From NCBI GenBank assembly GCA_903856875.1, contig CAIODE010000191.1, positions 1 to 5,547 of the forward strand: 5,547 nucleotides of DNA, in the 5' to 3' direction. Positions within the stretch are counted from its first letter, which is position 1; each line of letters starts with the position of its first letter. Shown here piece by piece: positions 1-5,547 of the stretch. Below the pieces are notes generated by a model that saw nothing but the letters and a program-made list of their open reading frames with translations, made no database searches and was not told the origin of the DNA. A program made the translations under genes and the position numbers. The stretch comes from an uncultured Burkholderiales bacterium. GTDB lineage: Bacteria; Pseudomonadota; Gammaproteobacteria; Burkholderiales; Burkholderiaceae_C.

Positions 1-500
1 ACGCCATTGGTGATGAACATCTTGGTGCCATTGAGCACCCAATGGTCACCATCGCGCTTGGCCGTGGTTCGAATACCCGCCACGTCTGAGCCCGCGCCAG
101 GTTCCGACACACCCACCGCTGTGATGCACTCACCTGTTGTAATGCGCGGCATGTACTTGGCCTTTTGCGCCGCCGTGCCCGCATGGTGCAAGTGCGGGCT
201 GGCCATGTCGGTATGCACCAACACAGTAATGATGAAGCCTGCAAACGTCGACTGCGACAAGGCTTCAGCAAACACCAAGTTGGCCATGGCATCGGCGCCA
301 CCACCACCTAGCTCGGGGTCGTACATCAAACCCAGCAAACCCGCTTGGCCCATTTTGCGCAGCACCTCGCGCGGCACCATGCCTTCTTCTTCCCAAGCTT
401 GCGCATAGGGCTCTACTTCGCGCGAAATGAACTTGGCCACTTGATCACGCAGCAGTGTGTGCTCGGGTGTGGTGTAGATGTTGTCAAAGGTGTAGGTCAT
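1..500 (-). CDS. Acyl-CoA dehydrogenase, LCAD-like (3' part beyond window)
   Basis: This is an FAD-dependent acyl-CoA dehydrogenase, which oxidises an acyl-CoA thioester to the 2-enoyl-CoA and passes electrons to electron-transferring flavoprotein in the cytoplasm. The first 166 codons are visible. Residues 130-142 (GVSEPGAGSDVAG) fit the family's first signature exactly, and WVLNGTKMFITNG at 154-166 is the usual flavin-contacting strand region. The N-terminal wording (AWEEEGMVPREVL, then EPGAGSD) resembles mammalian long-chain acyl-CoA dehydrogenase more than isovaleryl-CoA dehydrogenase as I remember them, but the C-terminal half with the catalytic glutamate lies outside the window, so the substrate is open. 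The ATG at 500 is preceded by a GAGAAAG ribosome site (507-513) at 6 bases. It begins 18 bases after the methylcrotonyl-CoA carboxylase gene and is probably co-transcribed with it. Family assignment is firm; chain-length specificity is not. Confidence 0.93.
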   Translation of the reverse strand, partial: MTYTFDNIYTTPEHTLLRDQVAKFISREVEPYAQAWEEEGMVPREVLRKMGQAGLLGLMYDPELGGGGADAMANLVFAEALSQSTFAGFIITVLVHTDMASPHLHHAGTAAQKAKYMPRITTGECITAVGVSEPGAGSDVAGIRTTAKRDGDHWVLNGTKMFITNG

Positions 501-518
501 GTTGTTCTTTCTCAACCA

Positions 519-2141
519 TCACATGCGGAAAATGCCGAACTTGGTGTCTTCAATGGGCGCATTCAAAGATGCAGACAAACCCAACGCCAACACACGGCGT
601 GTATCTGCAGGGTCAATCACACCGTCGTCCCACAAACGCGCACTGGCGTAATACGGATGCGACTGCGCGCCAAACTGATCCAAAATGGGTTGTTTGAAAG
701 ACGCTTCCTCTTCGGCACTCCATGCGCCGCCGCGGGCTTCTATGCCGTCGCGCTTCACGGTGGCCAACACGCCTGCGGCCTGCTCACCGCCCATCACGCA
801 AATGCGCGCGTTAGGCCACATCCACAAGAAACGCGGACCAAAGGCGCGACCGCACATGCCGTAGTTGCCAGCGCCAAAACTGCCGCCAATGATGATGGTG
901 AACTTGGGCACTTTGGCCGTGGCCACAGCCGTGACCATCTTGGCGCCATTGCGCGCAATGCCTTCGCTTTCGTATTTGCGACCCACCATGAAGCCAGTGA
1001 TGTTTTGCAAAAACACCAAAGGCACTTTGCGTTGGCAGCACAGCTCAATGAAATGCGCACCCTTGAGCGCCGACTCAGAAAACAAAATGCCGTTGTTGGC
1101 AATGATGCCCACAGGCATGCCTTCAATGTGCGCAAAGCCACACACCAGCGTGGCCCCGAAGCGCGCTTTGAATTCTGCAAACTCGCTGCCGTCCACAATG
1201 CGCGCAATGATTTCGCGCACGTCGTAGGGCTTGCGGCTGTCAGCGGGAATCACGCCATAGATTTCTTTGGCATCGAACAAAGGCGCCGCAGGTTCACGAA
1301 GTTTCAGTTGACTATTTTTTTGGCGATTGAGCGAACCCACCGCTTGTCGCGCCAAGGCCAAGGCATGCGCATCGTTTTGCGCCAAATGATCGGCCACGCC
1401 CGACAAGCGCGTGTGCACATCGCCGCCACCCAAATCTTCTGCACTGACCACTTCGCCCGTAGCCGCTTTGACCAAAGGGGGGCCACCCAAAAAGATGGTG
1501 CCTTGGTTTTTAACAATGATGGTTTCGTCGCTCATGGCTGGCACGTAAGCACCGCCCGCAGTGCAACTGCCCATGACCACCGCTATTTGCGGAATGCCCA
1601 AGGCACTCATGTTGGCTTGGTTGTAAAAGATGCGGCCAAAGTGATCGCGGTCTGGAAACACTTCGTCTTGGTTGGGCAAATTGGCACCGCCCGAATCGAC
1701 CAAGTAAATGCAGGGCAAGTTGTTTTGCTGCGCCACTTCTTGCGCCCGCAAATGCTTCTTGACGGTCATGGGGTAATAGGTGCCGCCCTTCACGGTGGCG
1801 TCGTTGCACACAATCATGCAGTCCACACCATTGACGCGGCCAATGCCGGCAATCATGCCCGCACAGGGTGCGTCTTCGATGCCTTCTTTGTTCAGGTACA
1901 TGGCATGTGCAGCCAAGGGTGCCAACTCTAAAAAGGGCGTGCCAGGGTCAAGCAACATTTGCACACGTTCGCGCGGTGGCAACTTGCCGCGTGCCACATG
2001 TTTGGCTCGAGCTTTTTCGCCACCCCCTGCTGCAGACTTTTTCAATTGCACGCGAAGGTCATCCACGACGCCCTGCAATGCGGCGGCGTTGGCCACGAAA
2101 TCCGCAGAGCGGCTATTGAGCTGGGTTTGAAGCACCGACAT
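519..2141 (-). CDS. mccB: Methylcrotonyl-CoA carboxylase, carboxyltransferase (beta) subunit
   Basis: The 540-residue protein is the carboxyltransferase subunit of biotin-dependent 3-methylcrotonyl-CoA carboxylase. It moves the carboxyl group from carboxybiotin to 3-methylcrotonyl-CoA, giving 3-methylglutaconyl-CoA in leucine breakdown. Length and sequence agree along the whole protein with Pseudomonas LiuB/MccB as remembered: [10 protein letters not shown] at 51-60, [12 protein letters not shown] at 113-124, [16 protein letters not shown] at 150-165, [17 protein letters not shown] at 191-207, then the second crotonase-like half with QNITGFMVG (379-387), [16 protein letters not shown] (419-434), [19 protein letters not shown] (441-459) and the C-terminal [12 protein letters not shown] (500-511). 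Its ATG has a strong AGGAG site 9 bases upstream. The biotin-carrying alpha subunit is not in the window. Geranyl-CoA carboxylase beta (AtuC) is a close relative and the main alternative; propionyl-CoA carboxylase beta is less similar. The long A tract in the coding strand (complement of 1315-1321) lies between the two halves. Confidence 0.95.
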   Translation of the reverse strand: MSVLQTQLNSRSADFVANAAALQGVVDDLRVQLKKSAAGGGEKARAKHVARGKLPPRERVQMLLDPGTPFLELAPLAAHAMYLNKEGIEDAPCAGMIAGIGRVNGVDCMIVCNDATVKGGTYYPMTVKKHLRAQEVAQQNNLPCIYLVDSGGANLPNQDEVFPDRDHFGRIFYNQANMSALGIPQIAVVMGSCTAGGAYVPAMSDETIIVKNQGTIFLGGPPLVKAATGEVVSAEDLGGGDVHTRLSGVADHLAQNDAHALALARQAVGSLNRQKNSQLKLREPAAPLFDAKEIYGVIPADSRKPYDVREIIARIVDGSEFAEFKARFGATLVCGFAHIEGMPVGIIANNGILFSESALKGAHFIELCCQRKVPLVFLQNITGFMVGRKYESEGIARNGAKMVTAVATAKVPKFTIIIGGSFGAGNYGMCGRAFGPRFLWMWPNARICVMGGEQAAGVLATVKRDGIEARGGAWSAEEEASFKQPILDQFGAQSHPYYASARLWDDGVIDPADTRRVLALGLSASLNAPIEDTKFGIFRM

Positions 2142-2150
2142 GTTTGAAAT

Positions 2151-2155
2151 CTCCT
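2151..2155 (-). promoter_or_regulatory. Strong ribosome binding site of mccB
   Basis: On the minus strand this reads AGGAG and lies 9 bases before the ATG at 2141. It is the best Shine-Dalgarno match in the window and fixes the mccB start. It indicates that mccB is translated independently, unlike the overlapping genes upstream. A short inverted repeat ends 4 bases before it in the transcript. Confidence 0.75.
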
Positions 2156-2159
2156 GATG

Positions 2160-2189
2160 CGCTAGGACGAGACCAAGGATGGCCTAGCG
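2160..2189 (-). repeat. Small inverted repeat between the HAD gene and mccB
   Basis: CGCTAGG at 2160-2166 and CCTAGCG at 2183-2189 are perfect 7-base inverted arms around a 16-base loop. Inside the loop CCA (2173-2175) and TGG (2180-2182) could add three more pairs around a four-base tip. One arm contains the TAG stop of the HAD gene, and the other ends 4 bases before the mccB ribosome site. No run of T follows on the transcribed strand, so this does not look like an intrinsic terminator. It may be a modest intercistronic hairpin affecting RNA processing or mccB translation, or it may be chance. Confidence 0.4.
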
Positions 2190-2864
2190 TTCTTGTAACT
2201 GTGAAAAAGCGCTGCGCCAAAGCTCTGGCAAAACACCCATGTGAGGGAACAATTTGGAAGCGCCCGCTTCCAGCAACACAGGCGCCAAACTCTGGTCTGT
2301 GCACAAGGCCCATACGGTAGCGCCAGCCGCCACACCGGCCTCAATGCCTGCAGTACTGTCTTCTATGACCAAGCAGTGGGCAGGATCGCATTCGAGGTGC
2401 GCAGCCGCAGCCAAATACACATCGGGCGCGGGCTTCGTGCGAGCCATTTCATGGCCACTGAAAATGCGCCCTTCAAAATACGGCATGAGCTCGACATGCG
2501 ACAGCTGCATCTCTACTTTGAATCGGTCGGCACCCGAAGCACAGGCAATGGCACCCTGAGTCAACTCGTGAGCTGAAGCGATGGCTTCGTGCGCACCGCC
2601 CATCACTTGCAGCCCTGCTTGAAGCGCATCGTTGCGCCGCAATCTGAAAGCGTGCAGCCATTCTTCGGTCAAAGGCAAACCGGTACGTGCTTCAATTTCT
2701 GCTTTGTGATCTTTCACGGCTTTGCCCACAAAGTAGCGAAAGCAATCTTCGCTGGACATGATCCAGCCTCGCTCTTCCAGCATGTCTCGCAACACGGCGT
2801 TGGTGATCGGCTCGCTGTCGACCAGCACGCCATCGCAATCAAAGAGTACCGCTTGAAAATTCAT
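2184..2864 (-). CDS. HAD superfamily subfamily IA phosphatase, YieH-like
   Basis: The 226-residue protein is a haloacid dehalogenase-superfamily hydrolase, most likely a cytoplasmic phosphatase of small phosphorylated metabolites. All four motifs are present: motif I DCDGVLVDSE (nucleophile Asp9, acid/base Asp11), motif II around Ser110 (IACASG), motif III Lys144 in RTKPAPD, and motif IV VIEDSTAGIEAG with Glu168-Asp169 for magnesium. A helical cap lies between motifs I and II (about residues 18-90), typical of the beta-phosphoglucomutase/GmpH-type group. The ending LPELW and overall length recall E. coli YieH, a 6-phosphogluconate phosphatase, but the true substrate cannot be read from sequence. 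The chosen ATG at 2864 overlaps the stop of the YchJ-like gene as ATGA and places motif I at residue 9, as usual. A GTG at 2897 would add 11 residues and is less likely. No good ribosome site precedes the ATG, so translational coupling is inferred. Confidence 0.93.
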   Translation of the reverse strand: MNFQAVLFDCDGVLVDSEPITNAVLRDMLEERGWIMSSEDCFRYFVGKAVKDHKAEIEARTGLPLTEEWLHAFRLRRNDALQAGLQVMGGAHEAIASAHELTQGAIACASGADRFKVEMQLSHVELMPYFEGRIFSGHEMARTKPAPDVYLAAAAHLECDPAHCLVIEDSTAGIEAGVAAGATVWALCTDQSLAPVLLEAGASKLFPHMGVLPELWRSAFSQLQER

Positions 2865-3295
2865 GATGCCATGTTCACAGCGGTCGTATATTGCCACTGC
2901 CCTTCTTCACACACAAAAAGACTGCGCTCGTGCAAGCGATTGGCTTTGCCAGCCACCCGTACGCGCGCTACAAATTCAACCTCTGCAGTTTGATGGCCTT
3001 CTTTCACGCCCGTCTGCACAAAGTCTTTGATCTCAAGGCCCAGCCATTTGGCGCCTGCCTCAAACGCAAGGCTACTGGGTCTGAATGCGGCTTGCCACGT
3101 GCGCAACAGGTAGGCTTCATTTTCTAAAACAAAGGCGGTGTACCTTGAACGCATCAGATACAAAGCATCTGGCGGCAGTTGGCCTTGTTCAATGAATCGG
3201 CCGCAACAATCTGCCAAAGCCAGCACAACGCCCTTGCCCTTCATGGCAGTGGACGCGCCACCACAGGGGCACACATTGAGCGCAGGCAGTGTCAA
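2861..3295 (-). CDS. YchJ-like (UPF0225) protein with SEC-C zinc motif and NTF2-like domain
   Basis: The product is a 144-residue protein of the YchJ/UPF0225 family, whose function is not established. With the TTG start at 3295, an N-terminal SEC-C type zinc motif occupies residues 9-32 (CPCG, then DCCG), followed by the hallmark LMRSRYTAFVL (47-57) opening an NTF2-like domain that includes YLLRTW and closes near QWQYTTAVNMAS. E. coli YchJ is slightly longer and carries a second SEC-C motif at its C-terminus; that is absent here. The interval between the two cysteine pairs is long (18 residues). The TTG start is chosen because it overlaps the upstream stop as TTGA and has AAAGGG at 7 bases. 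A GTG at 3274 (MCPCGG...) is the alternative, giving 137 residues. The open frame extends upstream to 3568, but only inside the dehydrogenase gene. It is coupled to genes on both sides. Confidence 0.88.
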   Translation of the reverse strand: MTLPALNVCPCGGASTAMKGKGVVLALADCCGRFIEQGQLPPDALYLMRSRYTAFVLENEAYLLRTWQAAFRPSSLAFEAGAKWLGLEIKDFVQTGVKEGHQTAEVEFVARVRVAGKANRLHERSLFVCEEGQWQYTTAVNMAS

Positions 3296-4422
3296 GCCAA
3301 GGCCCTTTGAATGATGATCTTTTGCACGTCGCTGGTGCCTTCGTAAATTTGGCACACGCGCACGTCGCGGTAAATTCTTTCCACCGGAAAGTCGCTGACG
3401 ACACCGTAGCCGCCCAAAGTTTGAATGGCCGCGCTGCAAACTTTCTCTGCGGTTTCGCTGGCAAACAACTTGGCCATAGCGGCTTCTTTCAAACAAGGCA
3501 AGCCAGCATCGCGCAAAGTGGCCGCATGCCACATCAGTTGGCGCGCGGCTTCCAATTGCGTGGCGCACTCGGCCAAGCGAAAGCCTACGGCTTGGTGGTT
3601 GATGATGGCCGTGCCAAAACTCTCGCGCTGCTTGGCATACTCAATGGCCACTTCCAAGGCGCTGCGCGCCATGCCAATGCTTTGTGCGGCAATGCCGATG
3701 CGCCCACCTTCTAGCGCAGACAAGGCAATCTTGTAACCTTCGCCTTCTTGCCCGATCAAGTTTTCAACGGGCACTTCGCAATTTTCAAAATTGATTTGCG
3801 CGGTGTCGCTTGAGTGTTGACCTATCTTGTCTTCTAAGCGCGCCACCACATAGCCAGGTGTGCTCGTGGGCACGATGAATGCACTCATACCCTTTTTGCC
3901 AGCGCCTTTGTCGGTCACAGCCAACACAATGGCCACATCGCCATATTTGCCACTGGTAATAAACTGCTTCACGCCATTGAGCACATACGCATCGCCTTTG
4001 CGCGTGGCTGTTGTTCTGATGGCCGAGGCATCTGAGCCCACGTGCGGTTCTGTCAAACAAAACAAGCCCAACAATTCGCCTTGCGCCAAACGTGTGAGCC
4101 ATTTCTTTTGCTGTGCATCGTTGCCATAACGCATGAGGATGGCGTTCACAGGACAGTTGGTCACGCTGATGGTGGTGCTCACACCGCCATCGCCTGCCGC
4201 AATTTCTTCGAGCACCAAGCTCAGCGTGAGGTAGTCTAAATTGGCACCGCCCAATGATTCAGGCACGCAAATGCCATAGGCGCCCAAAGCTGCCAAGCCT
4301 TTGTGGGCTGCCTTTGGGAACTCATGCGACTTGTCCCATGCATGCGCGTTGGGCCAGAGCTCTTCTTTGGCAAAAGCGCGGACCGCATCGCGCACCATTT
4401 CTTGGTCGGTAGATAGCAGCAT
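3292..4422 (-). CDS. Acyl-CoA dehydrogenase, short/medium-chain (butyryl-CoA) type
   Basis: The complete 376-residue flavoprotein catalyses alpha-beta dehydrogenation of an acyl-CoA, with electrons passed to ETF. The first signature region is CLTEPHVGSDASA at 122-134, where Val128 occupies a position usually held by a small residue or Asn. VLNGVKQFITSG (147-158) contacts flavin, and Arg266 in QRESFG is the conserved FAD-binding arginine. The second signature QTLGGYGVVSDFPVERIYRD (334-353) matches fully. Glu361 in IYEGTSDVQ is the catalytic base in the position used by short- and medium-chain enzymes; isovaleryl-CoA dehydrogenase lacks glutamate there, so this is probably not the leucine-pathway dehydrogenase. 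Butyryl-CoA or a short branched acyl-CoA is a likely substrate. The ATG lies 8 bases after the thiolase stop, and its only ribosome site is a weak AAGAA overlapping that stop, suggesting coupling. Its own stop overlaps the next gene's TTG start. Confidence 0.95.
   Translation of the reverse strand: MLLSTDQEMVRDAVRAFAKEELWPNAHAWDKSHEFPKAAHKGLAALGAYGICVPESLGGANLDYLTLSLVLEEIAAGDGGVSTTISVTNCPVNAILMRYGNDAQQKKWLTRLAQGELLGLFCLTEPHVGSDASAIRTTATRKGDAYVLNGVKQFITSGKYGDVAIVLAVTDKGAGKKGMSAFIVPTSTPGYVVARLEDKIGQHSSDTAQINFENCEVPVENLIGQEGEGYKIALSALEGGRIGIAAQSIGMARSALEVAIEYAKQRESFGTAIINHQAVGFRLAECATQLEAARQLMWHAATLRDAGLPCLKEAAMAKLFASETAEKVCSAAIQTLGGYGVVSDFPVERIYRDVRVCQIYEGTSDVQKIIIQRALA
3303..3308 (-). promoter_or_regulatory. 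Ribosome binding site supporting the TTG start of the YchJ-like gene
   Basis: The minus strand reads AAAGGG, 7 bases upstream of the TTG at 3295 and inside the last codons of the preceding dehydrogenase gene. No comparable purine-rich site stands before the alternative GTG at 3274, so this site favours TTG initiation. It is a moderate match only. Confidence 0.5.
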
Positions 4423-4430
4423 GATTGTTC

Positions 4431-5547
4431 TTAAATGATTTCGAGGGCCACAGCGGTACCTTCACCGCCGCCAATGCACAAAGTGGCCAAGCCTTTTTTC
4501 AAACCCCGTGCTTTGAGCGCGTGAATGAGCGTGACCATGATGCGGGCGCCCGATGCGCCGATGGGGTGACCCAAGGCACAAGCGCCGCCATTCACGTTCA
4601 CTTTGTCATGCGAAACATTCAACTCTTTCATGAGCGCCATGGGCACCACGGCAAAGGCTTCGTTGACTTCCCACAAATCGACATCGCTCACTTGCCAGCC
4701 GGCTTTGGCCAAGGCTTTTTGGGTGGCGCCTACTGGGGCAGTGGCAAACCATTCGGGTTCTTGTGCGTGGGTGGCATGTCTCACGATGCGCGCCAATGGT
4801 TTGCAACCCAATTTGTCAGCGGTGCTTTGGCGCATCATGACCAAGGCAGCGGCACCGTCGTTGATGGAAGAACTTGATGCCGCTGTGATGGTGCCGTCTT
4901 TTTTAAACGCTGGCTTCAAGCTTGTCACTTTGTCTAATTTCACTTTACCTGGGCCTTCGTCCACAGACACGACGGTTTCGCCTGCTCGTGTTTTAACCGT
5001 GACGGGTGTGATCTCGGCTTGGAAAGCGCCCGATGCCGTAGCCGCTTTGGCGCGCTCGACGCTGGCAATGGCAAAGGCATCTTGCTCAGCGCGCGTGAAG
5101 CTGTACTTGGCAGCGCAGTCTTCGCCAAAGGTGCCCATGGAGCGGCCTGCTTCGTAAGCATCTTCCAAACCATCGAGCATCATGTGATCGTAAATTTTGT
5201 CGTGGCCCATGCGATAGCCGCCGCGGCCTTTGAGCATGAGGTAAGGCGCATTGGTCATGCTTTCCATGCCACCAGCCACCAACACATCGTGTGAACCGGC
5301 CAACAACATGTCATGCGCAAACATGGCCGCGCGCATGCCAGAGCCACACATCTTGGACATGGTGACCGCGCCTGCACTCTTGGGCAAGCCACCTTTAAAA
5401 CCGGCTTGCCGCGCAGGGGCTTGGCCTTGTCCGGCCATGAGGCAATTGCCAAACAAAACTTCAGTCACCATCTCTGCACTGAATTTGGAACCCGCAGCAG
5501 CTCGCTCTACTGCTGCTTTGATTGCGGCACCGCCCAAGTCATGTGCA
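4431..5547 (-). CDS. Acetyl-CoA C-acetyltransferase (thiolase II), N-terminus beyond window
   Basis: This thiolase condenses two acetyl-CoA to acetoacetyl-CoA or, in catabolism, cleaves acetoacetyl-CoA with CoA. About 371 residues are visible and roughly 20 N-terminal residues are missing. The frame runs unbroken through the window edge (AHDLGGAAIKAAV), so the TTG at 5537 is an internal leucine, not a start. The nucleophilic cysteine lies in SKMCGSGMRAAM (codon 5346-5348). The NEAF motif follows in the C-terminal half, then NVNGGACALGHPIGASGAR with the catalytic histidine, then LCIGGGEG with the second catalytic cysteine close to the C-terminus (ending ALEII). Glutamate after CIGGG, where many thiolases have Met or Gln, is a small subfamily variation. 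Placed first in the visible operon with acyl-CoA dehydrogenases and methylcrotonyl-CoA carboxylase, it fits use of the acetoacetate arm of leucine or fatty-acid breakdown. A broader beta-ketothiolase role or a PhaA-like biosynthetic role cannot be excluded. Confidence 0.94.
   Translation of the reverse strand, partial: AHDLGGAAIKAAVERAAAGSKFSAEMVTEVLFGNCLMAGQGQAPARQAGFKGGLPKSAGAVTMSKMCGSGMRAAMFAHDMLLAGSHDVLVAGGMESMTNAPYLMLKGRGGYRMGHDKIYDHMMLDGLEDAYEAGRSMGTFGEDCAAKYSFTRAEQDAFAIASVERAKAATASGAFQAEITPVTVKTRAGETVVSVDEGPGKVKLDKVTSLKPAFKKDGTITAASSSSINDGAAALVMMRQSTADKLGCKPLARIVRHATHAQEPEWFATAPVGATQKALAKAGWQVSDVDLWEVNEAFAVVPMALMKELNVSHDKVNVNGGACALGHPIGASGARIMVTLIHALKARGLKKGLATLCIGGGEGTAVALEII

Noticed and set aside
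345..1931. A 528-codon open frame on the plus strand opposite mccB
   Set aside because: It is antisense to a fully conserved mccB and has a composition rich in His, Ala, Arg and Val with no recognisable domain. Long antisense frames are expected opposite biased GC-rich codons.
2865..2897. GTG start at 2897 giving the HAD protein 11 extra residues
   Set aside because: The ATG at 2864 overlaps the previous stop as ATGA and puts motif I at residue 9, the normal place for this family.
3296..3568. Upstream extension of the YchJ-like frame
   Set aside because: The extra 91 residues overlap the conserved C-terminus of the acyl-CoA dehydrogenase in another frame and are Arg/Cys-rich with no family match; the SEC-C motif should lie near the N-terminus.
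27..3984. Identical 12-base words at 27-38 and 3973-3984
   Set aside because: Both encode the conserved VLNG motif of the two paralogous acyl-CoA dehydrogenases, so this is shared protein sequence and not a repeat element.
4490..4500. Run of six T as part of a terminator
   Set aside because: It lies within the thiolase coding region and reads as A on the transcribed sense strand, with no GC-rich stem next to it.
5535..5537. TTG as the thiolase start codon
   Set aside because: The frame stays open to the window edge, and the residues before it (AHD) continue the usual thiolase sequence, so the gene is simply cut by the window.

Overview
The window is a densely packed stretch of six genes, all on the minus strand, so transcription runs from high to low coordinates. 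Both end genes are cut by the window edges. It looks chromosomal and bacterial. Moderately GC-rich coding sequence, short gaps, a LiuB/MccB-type carboxyltransferase next to acyl-CoA dehydrogenases, and the general look of the proteins suggest a betaproteobacterium, perhaps of the Comamonadaceae. That placement is an inference from remembered family resemblance, not a database result.

Order along transcription: (1) acetyl-CoA C-acetyltransferase (thiolase), start missing, ending at 4431; (2) a complete short/medium-chain-type acyl-CoA dehydrogenase, 4422-3292; (3) a small YchJ-like SEC-C/NTF2-like protein, 3295-2861; (4) a HAD subfamily IA phosphatase, 2864-2184; (5) the carboxyltransferase (beta) subunit of methylcrotonyl-CoA carboxylase, 2141-519; (6) a second acyl-CoA dehydrogenase, LCAD-like at its N-terminus, starting at 500 and running off the left edge. 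Genes 1 and 2 are 8 bases apart. Genes 2/3 and 3/4 overlap by 4 bases each (TTGA and ATGA junctions). Genes 4/5 are separated by 42 bases that carry a small inverted repeat and a clear ribosome binding site, and genes 5/6 by 18 bases. This is the layout of one operon. No promoter or intrinsic terminator is convincing inside the window, and no stretch over 50 bases is free of genes.

The metabolic genes belong to acyl-CoA breakdown. Acyl-CoA dehydrogenases introduce the alpha-beta double bond, methylcrotonyl-CoA carboxylase carries out the ATP-dependent carboxylation specific to leucine (and acyclic isoprenoid-type) degradation, and the thiolase interconverts acetoacetyl-CoA and acetyl-CoA. The biotin-carrying alpha subunit, methylglutaconyl-CoA hydratase and HMG-CoA lyase are not in the window and would be expected to the left or elsewhere. 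The least explained part is the YchJ-like/HAD pair embedded and translationally coupled in the middle of this catabolic operon. I see no mobile element, CRISPR array, RNA gene or clearly new system; the window is mostly ordinary catabolic DNA.
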